Shown piece after piece: positions 10,689-22,822 of a DNA stretch of 64,000 bases; the first letter of the stretch is position 1; every line of letters starts with the position of its first letter. The DNA lies in NCBI GenBank assembly GCA_039720395.1, contig CM077823.1:34430371-34494370 (forward strand). Reading direction: 5' to 3'. Position numbers and translations under genes: made by a program. The notes under the pieces were generated by a model. That model was given only the letters and a program-made list of their open reading frames with translations, ran no database searches and was not told where the DNA came from. This DNA comes from Liquidambar formosana. Taxonomy: Eukaryota; Streptophyta; Magnoliopsida; Saxifragales; Altingiaceae.

Positions 10689-12593
10689 CATTTCTATTTT
10701 GGATTGTTTTAAAATTATTGTCCTAATAAAAAAGTCAAAGACTTTATTTTAATAAATTCCCCAAAATACCCATATTTCTGGTACTAATTATATGATATGA
10801 ACAAAACAACCTTAATTAATGATTTGTACCAGCTTGAGGGCAATTTTAGGATGTTTAAAGTACAAATGTTGATTTCAAATAATGTAAGAGGACTACCTAA
10901 AAAAATGTGTTTTTCAAACAAGAAAATGTTGGTATATTGGCTGCATGGGTGCCCAGCAAGGGTTTTCAGCCGATTGGTGACTATACTGATTATCTGCTTA
11001 CGGATTACGCGTTTCTATCTGGTACGTCCATGGCGTCTCCCCATGTAATTGGCGTAGCTGCATTGCTAAAAGCCACCCACAACGATTGGAGTCCGGCCGC
11101 CATCCGTTCTGCAATGATGACTACTGCAGACGTATTCGATAATACAAATGGTCCGATCATTGACATGAACACTAGTGTTGCCGCGGCCCCTCTTGATTTT
11201 GGTGGAGGGCACATCAACCCCAACAACGCCATGGCCATGGATCCTGGTCTAGTGTATGATGTTGAGGTCCAAGACTACATCAATTTCTTGTGTGGGTTAA
11301 ACTACACAGAACAACAGATTAGGACCATTACGAGAGGGGGCAAGTTTCATCTGTGAACATGCTTACATGCCAATCTTGATCTTAATTATCCTTCGTTCAT
11401 TGCCATCTTGAACAACACCAATAGTGCCAGTGCCACCTTCAAGAGGGTGTTGACAAATGTAGTGGATTCTAGCTCCGTTTATAATGCAGTGGTGACGGCT
11501 CCGTCTGGCATGAAGGTTGCCGTGCAACCGACAACGATCTCCTTCCTGGAAAAATACAGTAAAGCCGAATTCAATCTTACTGTAGAGATTAATTTCGGAG
11601 GACCATCTGGGGGTGCTATTCCACAGAGCAACTACATTGGCAATTATGGGTTTTTGAGTTGGTATGAGGTTGGTGGGAAGCATATTGTGAGAAGCGTGCC
11701 CAATTGTGTCTGCATTTGCACCGTAAGCTGATTAGCCATGGGCTCCAACGTACTATTAACAGTCAAGGTTTTTTCCTTTCTTTGTACAAGCCTCTCCTCT
11801 TTTTATTATTTTATTTGGCAGGCAAAAATAATAATATTATTAAAATAAGATTACCATGACTACATCTTCTCAACCCCCATATGAGAAAACAGAGCACTCC
11901 TACTAGAAACCAAAGAACACCACTGTGGTCACACTAAGGTAGAGTCGCCACGGCTAGTTACTCTATTTTATCCTATTTGTTTGGCAAAAAGTTACAATAC
12001 AAATCTTCTACAGTGACTTGTCAATGGCAAAAACTTAATCCTTCTCGATGAAAAGTATGAGAAAGGGAAATCCTATTTAACCTCATACTTGGTACTACGA
12101 TGTTGCCCTACTAAGAGAAAAGGAGGGTAACATTATGAGACCCACTAACATGATTAAATCTTAAAACACAACTTTATTTAATTTTTCTGTTAGGCCCTAT
12201 TTGGCTAAGTTTTTAGATGGTCTAAAATCAATTTTGAAGCTTAAAATCACTTTTGGTCCTGTTTGGTAGTTTAAATCATAATCATTTCTAAGCTCAAAAA
12301 GTGATTCTATAATAAACAGACTGCCATCAACTTTTAATCAGAAGCTGCAGGTGTTAACTTTTGCGGAGGATTTTAATAACTTTTCATATTTCCAAAACTA
12401 CCCTTAATGCTTGAGTATGGAAACAATTTTTTCCACCCATATCTTTTAACAAAACGATAATGGCCCTACCTTAGTCCCAATTCCTCTCTTCTCTTGCAGC
12501 TGTGTTCTCTCCTGCCACTATGCTCTTGTCTCCTGCCGGCATCAATGTCTTGGTAACTTCAACCAACTTGGACCTGTACGATCCTAATTTAAA
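10689..12593. repeat. 1.9-kb duplicated block, copy 1 (copy 2 at 26422-28319)
   Basis: Homology with copy 2 starts at CATTTCTATTTTGGATTG and stops at GATCCTAATTTAAA. It includes a 5'-truncated subtilase and its downstream flank. Upstream, TACTCCACCGGTTTCATATT near 10662 resembles a Stowaway MITE end. Beyond 12593 the two copies diverge completely. Confidence 0.85.
10928..11726 (+). pseudogene. 5'-truncated subtilase pseudogene, copy 1
   Basis: Homology begins inside the catalytic domain at ILAAWVPSKGF and includes the catalytic Ser motif SGTSMASPH and most of the C-terminal domain. The Asp and His parts, the propeptide and the signal peptide are missing. The frame breaks near 11352 in the GGGGGCAAGTTTCATCTGTGA region, with an 8-bp insertion at about 11360, and again near 11696 just before the usual SAFAP end. 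Upstream non-subtilase DNA supplies a chance ATG (10907). It cannot encode an active protease. Confidence 0.85.
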
Positions 12594-13283
12594 CTTCAAT
12601 TTTTTTTTCCTCCATTCATACATTCATTGATTTATACTTATTGGAATTTTTTCAAAAATTGATTCCATAAAATTTGAATTTGTAATAATTTAAAAAAAAA
12701 AATCAATTTACGCTCTTTTTTTTTTTTCTTTTTTTTTTATGCAAGGAAAAAATAAAATAAAATAAAATATGTAGCAAAATCCCTAGTAATACACCTTTGT
12801 AGGGTTGGACGAGAGGTCAAGTCGTGTGTGTTTTCCAAAGGTTACTGTTTTGATGTCTCGCCGCTCTTGTTGTTTGTGTGGTTATGAGACGTCTCACCTA
12901 CACTGTTAGGGGAATAGTCTTAGTTCAAATTTCGATAAGAGTACAGCCTAGGGTACCCTTAATCATTAATATTTATTAATAAATAAATAAATAAACACTA
13001 CTAATACCAAATAGAGCCAAAAAAAAAATACATATATATATATATCATTTATTATAAGGGACAGTTCAGTCAATTTAGGGTTATAACAATTACAGCAAAT
13101 GTTCTTTTCAAACAGACAAAAAATCACTTTCAGCTCTAACAGCACTTTTGAATACAATTTCCAAACAAAGACAGATTCTCTTTTGCTACTCGTAACTTCT
13201 GATTCTCTTCTGCTTTTGCCTAAAAGCAAAAGTTATAGTTTTCCCAAACAGGGTGTTAGTAGGGCAAGATTGTAGGACAAAGT
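11727..13283. other. Spacer with candidate ~1.07-kb MITE-like element
   Basis: Imperfect inverted ends TAGGCCCTATTTGG (12191) and CCAAACAGGGTGTTA (ending 13258) enclose AT-rich DNA with no clear coding content. The second block copy has the left end only (27918) because the duplication stops inside the element. The rest is subtilase 3' flank. Confidence 0.4.
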
Positions 13284-13480
13284 GTGGAGCTAAGTAGCAT
13301 TTTCTTCATTTCAATCACTAAACCTGAAATTTATAAAGCCTACACTACTTATAATCCAAAGTTCCCAACGATAAGATTTTGGTCGCTCGGCCTGATTTCC
13401 TTTGGACATTCCAAACATATCCGATCTAAATGGCCCAAGAGAAAAACACCATCAGCAAACCAAACAGCCACAATTTATCA
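13284..13480 (+). promoter_or_regulatory. Orphan subtilase promoter module
   Basis: It contains TTCCCAACGATAAGATTTTG, CGGCCTGATTTCCTTTGGAC and ATCCGATCTAAATGGCC, which match the promoter modules of genes B and C (35700, 40682). No subtilase follows it: the next features are a MITE and the SIN3-like pseudogene. It is a relic of a deleted array member. Confidence 0.6.
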
Positions 13481-13648
13481 CGCAATTAATATTTGGGGGA
13501 ATTCGCCCAATCATTTTAGAGAATCGTAGTCATCTATCATTGATATGTTCAATCCATATGGCTTCAAACCTTTGCTAAAAGAGTGCACCCATTAGTTTTC
13601 TATTACAATGAGAAGAGTTGAATTCACTCGAGGCAAGTGAAATATTAA

Positions 13649-13799
13649 GGGGGAATTATAGATAGGTCCAACTACGGGCGAACAATTACATTTCCATACA
13701 AATGATTTTTAATTTACTAGTAAATGACTACTAACTTAATTAATAATGACTGCTAACTATAATTGTTTCCTCATAGCCAGTCTCGTCTATAATTCCCCC
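13649..13799. mobile_element. 151-bp MITE with 14-bp perfect inverted ends
   Basis: Termini GGGGGAATTATAGA and TCTATAATTCCCCC are exact reverse complements. The interior is AT-rich and noncoding. No convincing target duplication is seen, so the superfamily is not assigned. Confidence 0.7.
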
Positions 13800-13895
13800 A
13801 AAATAATTTGACTTGTATAAATCTATTATTAAAGGTGGGTTGATTCAATTTATTGGCGTTTTGTCACCGCCTAACCACTCAAGCCAGCGTGTGAA

Positions 13896-14024
13896 ATGGA
13901 ACATATTGATTTGGTTAAGCAGATTAGGCGGTTTTTTGGAACAGCCATAACCTTGGGCTTGGACTATCCATATTCCCAAAAAACATCACCCAGTCGTAAA
14001 GCTGCGTTTGTTCTTCTGTTTTAA
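13896..14024 (+). CDS. Small ORF of 42 codons, unknown, doubtful
   Basis: ATG to TAA, encoding a 42-residue peptide that starts MEHIDLVKQIRRFFG and has a more GC-balanced composition than the flanks. It could be a relic exon, a small gene or chance. I do not recognise it, and no start context or partner supports it strongly. Sequence on either side (13800-14200) has no other feature. Confidence 0.2.
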   Translation: MEHIDLVKQIRRFFGTAITLGLDYPYSQKTSPSRKAAFVLLF

Positions 14025-14209
14025 GAAATTCCTCTGAATCCTGATCCGTGAGATCCACTCGTAGGTCGTCTCCTCTTTCCCCCCAAACACTCAAATTCCA
14101 AGTTCCAAATTCCCTGTATTTTCACTACTAATTAAACTCAACCAATTCTGAGCAAATCATTTCCTCATACCTAAAATTTAAGATCTAGAAAACAACTTTA
14201 TATTTAAAA

Positions 14210-17055
14210 TTCTCTCTGATATTTTGATTTGGCTTTCGTGCTCAGGTTCTCTTTATCATCCTGATCACAGGTTCTCCAATCTCTCTTCTCCTTTTCAGCC
14301 CTTGGTGCACTTTCATCATTGCTTTATCATCATCATCCATATCAGGACGAACAACACCAAGCTCGTGGTCAGCATGGGAAGCAGTAACACTCTTACCCCG
14401 CCGGAAACATTGCTGAAAAGTAGGCCAGTCCATTTGTATTCATTGATAAATTAATCTACCAGAAAGTAAAGGAAAGGAAGGAAGCAAATTGCGAAGACAT
14501 TAATGGAAAATACCTTGTCCATTTACATTTGCTTGTGGGCATAGCAGAGCTCCTCTCATAATAACACTGAAAAGAATTTCGCCTATAAGTAATAGGCTGT
14601 GTTGACGGTGCTACAAATTTATCTGGTAAAAATCTTGTGAACCCTTCAAGCAGATCTGGGTGATCATTAAAAAGAGCAGCAACCTGCCGAAAATAGAACA
14701 AAAATCTAAGAATAATAGAAGGTAGATAACCTCGTTTGGAACCAAATCTAAATAGAATACAATTGATTTCAATAGAATAGAATAGATTTAGATAATCTAT
14801 TTCATCCGTTTCGAAGGAAACAGGTGAAATAGAATTCAGTTCTATTCTACTCTATTCGGTTGTTTAGAATGCACCTAAAAGAGAATTCAATCAAGGTATA
14901 TTTCCTATAGTACCAATGGCTGGATGTCATATAATTGAATTGAATTATATTCTAATTAGTGTCATTCCAAACAAGGGAATTGGCACAAAATAGAATTGCA
15001 AATCAATTCAGTTCTATTTTTACTGATTCCAAACAAGCTGAGGAGAAAATCACCGTGAGAACAAAAGAGACAGTATAACATACAAAAACCCAATTATATC
15101 GTCCAAGATAATGACAGAACATAACATGGATTTACCTCCTGGTAAACTTCAGTGAGGCTCTTGAGCTCCTTTCGGTACATATTCAGAATGTCAAAGAATT
15201 TTTCAGAAACATGCTCACCATTTTCGAAACGGTCCTGTAGAACCACAACGTACACCAATCAATTCAGAGTACTACATAAAAAGAAAGAGACCAAAATTGT
15301 GGCAGCTTCAATACACAACAAAGAGATAGAATATTCACCTTTATCTTGCTTACAAAATTGATAGCTTCGTCAAATTCAACAGTCTTCTTTGGCGGAGTCT
15401 CATCTTCTGTGAGGGTGATTTCACATCCCTCTGGGAGAAAAGTGTTAAATCCAAGAATTAGGTTGTTGTGCCCCTTGAATAATTCCTTCACCCGTAGTGT
15501 GACCCCATCTGTGTCGATTCTAAGAAACAAAAATAAATAAATAAAGGAATAGACATAGGGTTAGGATCGGGGGGAGATAAGATTTGAGACAAACTTTGAC
15601 ACATGATTTTATAACTCTATTGTGAGGTATCTTTTGAGAAACTCACCGTTGGAGTAAGATAGTCTTACCATATAGGCCATGCATGTGAAAAATCAACCTT
15701 ATCTGAGATTGGTTGCCATCCAATCCAAAAACTTATATCTCTAATCAATCAAAATCCCACATTTATGGATGAAGCAGTTCATAAATTTTTCACAATGCTT
15801 AGAATACATAGGGAGACTATCTAATCCGAGAATGAATTTCTCAAAATATATGTAGCAGATAGAGTTATAAAAATCAGTGTCAAATCTTGTATCCCTCGAT
15901 TCTAATATGGGTCTATATAAGAGATTTCGCGCAACACAGTTAGTGGCAAAAACCAAAAGAGTGCAAATAATGTACCTTTGTGCCTTGAAATCTTCTAAGA
16001 CCTCAATGAACTGGTCATACTTTTCCTTTTGGTCTTTAAAAATATCCTTCAGTCCCTTGAGATAGGATAGGGCATCATTGGTTGTTATTTTCTCTGTAGC
16101 ACCTCCTCCTACAGGGATTTGGGGTTGCCCATATCTTCATATCCCAAAAATTAAAAATGGGTCAAATAAAAAATCAAATTTCCCAATGACTATACCAGTA
16201 GATCGAAACCGTAACGCAATTATTGTCAAAACAAACAAGGGCTCTCCTATTACGTATTCTAAAAATATTTGGACACCTTGTTCTATTTTGTGCCATGGCA
16301 TCACTTTTTTCAACTGTAAGTGTTTCCAACAAAAATCTTTATTCTTGGAAAAAATTAAATTAAATTTCAGGTGTGATAAGCAATGTTTTCCCCACTTAAA
16401 AATTGATAGAAAAGGCAAGAAAAATTACCCAAAGCTTTGCAATGAAATACCCATCACGATAAATGTAGCCTTACAATGAAAAAAACACCAATTTTCCTTC
16501 TTTCTTTTTTGTGTGTGTGTTGGGGGTGGGGGGGAGCTATTTTCCATCGAAACAAACAGAACCCAAAAGGATGCACCCGATTACAGTGAAATTCCGATAG
16601 ATGATAAAAGAGGGAGCTTGAAAGAGATATTTCAACAAATTTTAAGAAAGTTAATTTGCTCTCAAAAACCATATAATCAGTAAAATCCAGTGCATTCATA
16701 TTCAAGCCCTATGCAACTTCAAGAAATTCCCACGATCACACATCACCAAACAAAAGCAATACGTAAGAAAACGCAAAAAACGACTGACAACACGACCAAA
16801 CATGCTCTAAAACCCATCACCAGGAAAACCCAAAACAAGATTTCCCCAGAAAATTACAGTCGCACGGAAAACCAAAAAAAAAAAAAAAAAAAAAAACTAA
16901 CCAAACAACACTTCAGAAATCCAACCAATTCTACAGTGAGAAAGTTTTAGAGAGAGAGAGAGAGAGGGAGGGGAAACATACAATTCCGCACGGGAAGAAC
17001 AGAGGGGCCGTCTGAATTGAGATCCATCGTAAACATCATCTCCTAACCTCTCCAT
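14210..17055 (-). pseudogene. SIN3-like (SNL) co-repressor, truncated and frameshifted
   Basis: Six exons of a SIN3-like gene read leftwards: 17055-16982 (MERLGDDVYDGSQFRRP), 16134-15976 (start of PAH1, [16 protein letters not shown]), 15519-15339 (rest of PAH1, [19 protein letters not shown]), 15234-15136, 14683-14514 (PAH2, LFNDHPDLLEGFTRFLPD) and 14412 to about 14210. The first five join in phase with GT-AG borders. SIN3 proteins scaffold histone deacetylases in the nucleus. Near 14525 the segment after SAMPT is 4 nt short compared with the pattern I expect of the family, so the exon ends out of phase with the next. That last exon (HADHELGVVRPDMDDDDKAM) shifts frame again near 14270. PAH3, the HDAC-interaction domain and about 1000 C-terminal residues are absent. 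It is probably a pseudogene. Expression as a PAH1-PAH2 fragment cannot be excluded. Confidence 0.8.
14730..15043. mobile_element. Intronic MITE-like element
   Basis: It lies in the intron between the SIN3-like exons at 15136 and 14683. The ends CCTCGTTTGGAA and TTCCAAACAAGCTGAGG are imperfect inverted repeats, and the interior holds many AGAAT/ATTCT repeats. There is no coding capacity. Confidence 0.5.
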
Positions 17056-18029
17056 CTCTGCAAAACACCAAAAATCAAATCTTTCTGAAGTATCCCAAGA
17101 CCGCACACAAACCACTATATATACGTACGGAACTCCAGTCATTGATATCACTTAAATCATTATTCTACTAGGAAATACAAATCATTAATCTACTAGGAAA
17201 TACAGTGGAATAAGTGCTTAATTTTAAATTTGATTTAATTTTCTTAATAGGATATGATTACCGGGTTCATTTTCCATCACATAAAAATAGGTCAAGTTTA
17301 ACAAAACACGTAATTTAATAAAAATTATCGTTACATTGACTTTTCATTTATTAAACTTCATCTTTCCAAAAATAACCGTTTCTATTTGTTGTTCAGTTTT
17401 GTGTTGAAAATAATTATTGAAATAGTAAAAGATATATACATAAAATTTTTTGAAAAAAGTTTATGATTTGATTTTTTTAAAATGAACAAACATTTTTGGA
17501 TAGAAAAAAATTATAAAAATGGCTTATCTTTACCGGATAGAGGGAATATTAATTTTATTGAATTTGATTTAGTCTCCTTTTATGTAGAACATTATTAGTG
17601 GGGAGGTGGGAGATGTCTTGCTTGATTGATGTATTTTGTATTTAACTTAATTGGCTGAATAATGAAAGTATAGTACCATTAACCCTTGGTAAGATAGGAG
17701 TGTGGACCCTATTAGCTGCTTTGCAAATCAAGTTTGGACATAACCTCACCACTAATAAGTTTCCCAGATTTTCTCGGGAAAATCAAGCAAGAAAATAGTG
17801 AGCAGATCTAAAATGGAAATCCGCAAATGGTTTTTGAGAATTAGGTGACTCGTCCGTGTTTGGGATGTATTTCGTAATTTTCGGATATTGATTATTGTGT
17901 CCCCTAATTGTTTTATACCTTCTGCTTTTAATCTACCTGGTAAGAGGAGTAAGGCACATTTGAATTGAGCCCATAACTAGGCCCACCCATTTAGAAGGGC
18001 TGCAAGTGGAACAACTTATTAAGTGAGTG
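17056..18029. other. Upstream region of SIN3-like pseudogene; no gene seen
   Basis: AT-rich DNA. A short direct repeat (TCTACTAGGAAATACA) occurs at 17166 and 17189. The segment TTTACCGGATAGAGGGAATA near 17530 resembles a MITE end but no partner was found. Confidence 0.5.
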
Positions 18030-18034
18030 ATATT

Positions 18035-18954
18035 TGTGTGGGGTATTTTCGGATAACCAATGAACCATTAACACGTGGCTACCTTCGGTCCTATGACCCG
18101 AAGACCGAAGTGGAGCTCGGGCCACGAGATCAATGTTCTCGAACGAATGCACCCTCGGTGGAGAAACCCCTCGATTCCTGACTAGCTAACTCCCGACGAA
18201 AACTCGCCCGAGAGACTCTAGACTCCTCGGTTGCAGTAGCGCAGTCGTCGGGACTACATAGCCTCGGTCAAGTATATCCTCGAGCCTTGACACCCTCGGT
18301 CAAGTGTGTCCTCGGGCCACTGATGCCCTCGGTCGAATATTCCCTTGGGCAACACCAACATACGCTCCCTCACGTGCCTTGAAATCACTTACGTGCCATA
18401 TCCGACAAAGAAGTCTGGTCGAGTTCAGGGCACGCTCCCGGTAACTGAGTCAGGGGCAACAGCTGTCGACGCTCAGGCCTGTAGCCCCGGAAGATCCGTG
18501 ATCTGGTCTGAAACCCCTATTTAACCGTGGTTAGCTGGGGACCCTAAACGGACCATGGTTAGGTCAGAATGAGAGTCCAATCCGAAACCTAGTCTGTTCC
18601 TATAAAAGGAACACGATTCATGCCAAAGAAGATAAGCTCCCTTGACACAAAACCCTAGAAATTCTCTCATTTTATTGCTCTCTTTCTCTCGACACTGAGA
18701 CTGACTTGAGCGTCGGAGGGTTTTAGTCCGGACAACCCGTCCGCTCTTAACGATCCTCTTTGTTTTCAGGGCACTGTTTGCTGGAGAACCTAGCAGCACG
18801 GATCATCGATCTACCTAGCGCTACTATTCATTCCAGAGCCCGAGTGTTATCTCGAACTCTGCAACTTTCTCCGGCCACCGTCACGCAACGCTTCGGATCG
18901 TCGGATCACCTTCCTTGAAGCGCTCCGCCGACTGTCCAGATTTTTCCCCGTACA
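18035..18954 (+). mobile_element. Solo LTR (920 bp), Ty3/gypsy-like
   Basis: The element runs from TGTGTGGGG to CCCGTACA and is flanked by the perfect 5-bp duplication ATATT (18030-18034 and 18955-18959). It is distinctly GC-richer than its surroundings. A TATAAAAGG box lies at 18601, followed by CCCTAGAAATTCTCTC-type leader and ACTTGAGCGTCGGAGGG, typical of plant gypsy LTRs. No internal region or second LTR is present, so it is a solo LTR left by LTR-LTR recombination. A degenerate repeat with CCCTCGGTCAAG and TCCTCGGGCC units spans 18255-18350. Confidence 0.85.
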
Positions 18955-18959
18955 ATATT

Positions 18960-19300
18960 CGATTCAAATTTACCGTAAAGCATTGATATCCATTTATTAA
19001 TATTAGGGATGGTGGGTTAGGATTAAGTTTTTCTATTTCCTTTCCTTCATTCTTTTCAGGAGCCAAACGAATGCTAAGTTTTATGTGGTTCTCCCCCCTT
19101 CCTCTGTCTCACACTTTTTTTTTTCTTTAATAGCATGGGTGATGGTGCTATACCAAATTTTTTTTTAATGTTATTTTATATAATCGATAGAATCTATTCT
19201 CACCCCTAATCCTCCTAATATCAACAAATAAATATTAATGTTTTTCCATAAACTTGAACAAGAGATCGCTTATTTAACAAGTGAAAAGAATTCTACTAGG
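18960..19300. other. Short spacer, remnant of subtilase intergenic sequence
   Basis: Contains TTTTATGTGGTTCTCC and CTTCATTCTTTTCAGGAGCC, similar to the spacers near 2700, 7540 and 34730. No gene. Confidence 0.4.
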
Positions 19301-19678
19301 TCAGGGCCAGTCCTGAGTTTTTGGGATCTTAGGCGAACTCCTAAAATGGGCCCTCTATACATATTCACAAGCACAATAAAATTTATACTCAACAATTTTA
19401 TTTTTCTTTTTGCTTTTGGGCTTGAGTTTAATAGATTATTTGGCCATTTGGGTTTTTGTACATAGACTTGGGTTAAGAACTTAAGAATTATTTAAGACCC
19501 TTAATTAAACTAATATATTTAGATTGGGGCCTTTACTCATCTAGTTATTAAAAAAATGTATTTTTTTTTTTTTTTTTTACTTACTACAAGGGTACCAACT
19601 AAGTTGGGGCCCTTATTTTTTGTCAAAATTTTGGGGCCTCATGCAGTTGCTTGAGTGGCCTTACCTCAGGGCCAGGCC
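19301..19678. mobile_element. hAT-type MITE (~378 bp)
   Basis: Left end TCAGGGCCAGTCCTGAG and right end CTCAGGGCCAGGCC are imperfect inverted repeats. The flanking 8-mers are CTACTAGG on the left and TAACTAGG-like on the right, close to an 8-bp target duplication. The interior is repetitive with GGGGCC motifs and an A/T run, and has no protein. Confidence 0.55.
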
Positions 19679-19979
19679 TAACTAGGCTACTATTGATTAT
19701 GCCGAATACCATTAGAAGGTTTATTTAAGTGGGAAAAGAATGATCAAAATTGATATGATGGAAAGTAACTGAGAAAATAATAAAGTAAAAAATATTTGCA
19801 CTAGTTTCTTATATATAGTTGAATTTTGGTTACAAAATGCCCCCTCTTGTATGGTTTATTTATTTATTTATTTTAGTCAAGCGATAGGAGAGCACACACC
19901 CCTCATATGGAATCGAAATCAAAATCTTTACAAATCCTACGGCTTTTATTAGGACAAAACATACCATTTGGTCCAAGGC

Positions 19980-20517
19980 CCATGGCCCATATACAATTGA
20001 TTTCCTATTGGGCTAAGGAATCGATATGCTATTCAAATGCAACAAAAATGCTCTTACGACAGTTTATGTGACCGGTCTCCTTCACATAAGCAGAATTTCA
20101 ATTTCCATCCAAAGTTTAGATCAAAACTATGTATAAATCAAACAGATCGATGCCGGCTGGCCGTAGATTATCTTTCGTTTATGGTCATCTAGTCTACCTC
20201 CTGAATATTGTTTCAATCTTTCAATCCAAAGTTCAACTCTACATATGTATCGATAATCCCAGCCATAATATTCTGATTCTTTCGGAGTATTGCCAAACAC
20301 ATCCAATCTGAATGGCCTAGAAGAAAAAACTATGAACAGCTGCCAATCAGGCCAAAAAAAAAAAAAAAAAACAGCGGCCAGCCGGCCTAGGTTATCAAAT
20401 GAGTCAACGCATTTTAGTTGAGATCATCAACCACACCTAGGAAGACTATATGAATGACACAAACTTCCTTCTATATATACATATAAGATCATTTTGAATC
20501 TTCAAATCCCATATACA
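19980..20517 (+). promoter_or_regulatory. Promoter region of subtilase pseudogene at 20518
   Basis: It holds diverged pieces of the shared module (CAAACACATCCAATCTGAATGGCC at 20295) and AGATCAAAACTATG at 20108. A TATATATACATATAAG box starts at 20472, 46 bp before the ATG. Confidence 0.5.
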
Positions 20518-22822
20518 ATGAGGCATTTCACACCTTCCTAGCTCCTCTTATCCCTCTTCCTCCTTGTTTCAATTGCCATGTCATTGTCCACGTCAGATGA
20601 TCCTCGAACCTACATCATCCACATGGACAAATCAGCAATACCAGCTCAATTCTCCGCTCACCACAGCTGGTACACGTCAATACTCTCATCCCTCTCATCA
20701 ACGGATGGTGTTGAACTTGAACCCACCCATCTCTTCACCTACGACTATGTCATCACCGACTTTAGTGCAGTTCTCTCCCAATCTCAGCTAAATCAGATAG
20801 AGAAATTGCCAGGTCATCTAGCTACTTACCCAGAAACATTTGGTCACTTCCACACCACGCATACGCCCAAGTTTCTTGGCTTAAAGAAAAACTTTGGCTC
20901 GTGGCCAGCTGCAGGGTTCGGCGATGACATGATAATTGGTATGATTGATTCAGGAATATGGCCGGAGAGTGAAAGTTTCAACGATGACGGCATGCCTCCA
21001 GTGCCAGAACGATGGCGTGGGGCCTGTGAAAACGGGACTGATTTCAACTCTTCTAATTGCAACAGAAAACTAGTCGGTGCGCGCTCTTTTACCAAGACTA
21101 TAAAGCAAAGTGGATTGAACGTACCAACTATTGACCACGATTCACCGAGGGACTTTTTGGGTCATGGGACTCATACATCATCGATGGCAGCCGGGAGCCG
21201 AGTCGCAGATGCCAGTTATTTTGGATATGCGAAAGGAACCGCTGTTGGAATGGCACCTATGGCTCGACTAGCCATGTACAAAGTGGGAAATAGTGGACTA
21301 GGGTCGAGTGCCACGCTTGCAGCCATGGATCAAGCCATAGCTGATGGTGTAGATCTTATGTCGTTGTCATTAGGGTTCGCAGAAACGCCATTCTATGAGA
21401 ACGTAGTTGCTCTTGGAGCATTTGCGGCAATAGAGAAAGGGATATTTGTTGCGTTCTCAGCAGGAAATGAAGGCGGATTTGGTGCGTATACTATATCTAA
21501 CGGAACTCCTTGGATCACCACTGTTGGTGCCGGAACGGTCGATCGAGAATTTGCGGCTTCTGTCACACTCAATGATGGCGGCCTAACCGTTACGGGAAAA
21601 TCTGTTTTTCCTGAAAATTTGTTCGTCTCTAGGGTTCCTATTTACTTCGGCCATGGAAATAGAAGTAAAGAAATTTGTGAGTATTTGACGTTAGACCCTG
21701 AAGTTGTTGTCAGAAAGTATATTTTCTGCGACTTCGATGACAAAACAAGTGTCGATCAGCAATTACGTGAAGTGGATAGAACGGGAGCTGCCGGAGCTAT
21801 CATCAGTTCAAACTCTGGGCAATTTTACGGGGCCTGATTACTTTAGTTCGCCATTCGTGATTGTGCTCCCAAAAGATGGAGATTCGGTGAAGGATTACAT
21901 TATCAAATCAGATAATCCAGTAGTTGATGTCAAATTCCAAATAACAAGGTTAGGTACTAAGCCCGCTCCACAAGTGGCGTACTTCTCCTCGAGAGGGCCT
22001 AATCCACAAGCACCATGGATATTGAAGCCTGATATATTGACTCCTAGGGTTGATATATTGGCTGCATGGGTGCCCAATCAAGGTTTTGCGCCGATTGGTG
22101 ATGATTATTTGCTCACAGATTATGCGCTTTTGTCCGGTACGTCCATGGCGTCTCCCCATGCAGTTGGCATAGCTGCATTGTTAAAAGCCGCCCACAAGGA
22201 TTGGAGTCCGGCCGCCATCCGTTCTGCAATGATGACTATCGCCAACGTGCTTGATAATGCAAATGGTCCGATCATTGACATGACTACTGGAGTTGCCGGG
22301 ACCCCTCTTGATTTTGGAGGAGGACACATAAACCCCAACAAGGCCATGGATCCCGGTCTAGTGTATGATATTGAGGTTCAAGACTATACCAATTTCTTGT
22401 GTGGGTTGAACTACACAGAACGACAGATTAGGACTATTACGAGGGGATCAAATTTCACGTGTGAACAAGCTACTCTTGATCTTAATTATCCTTCTTTTAT
22501 GGTCATCTTGAACAACACCAATAGTACTAGCACCACCTTCAAGAGGGTGTTAACCAACGTAGCAGATTTTAGCTCGGTTTATCATGCAGTGGTGATAGCT
22601 CCATCCGGCATGAAAGTTGTCGTGCAACCGGCGACGATCTCCTTCCCAGAAAAATACAGCAAAGCCCAATTCAATCTTACCGTGGAGATTAATATAGGAG
22701 GACCATTTGGGAGTGTTAGTGCACAGAGTGAGGTCATTGGGAATTATGGGTTTTTGAGCTGGTATGAGGTTAATGGGAAGCATGTGGTGAAAAGCCCGAT
22801 AGTGTCTGCATTTGCACCGTAA
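20518..22822 (+). pseudogene. Subtilisin-like protease pseudogene, nonsense plus frameshift
   Basis: Near full-length intronless subtilase. From the homologous ATG at 20518 the eighth codon is TAG (20539-20541), where paralogues have CAG, which ends translation inside the signal peptide. Near 21828-21831 GGGG replaces GGG, shifting the frame after SSNSGQFYG in the PA-type region and stopping at 21837. Reading then continues in another frame to TAA at 22822. All catalytic motifs remain across the two frames: IDSGIWPES, GHGTHTSS, SAGN and SGTSMASPH. Starting at the next ATG (20578) would give a product without a signal peptide that is still cut by the frameshift. Two independent lesions make an assembly artefact unlikely. 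Confidence 0.85.
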
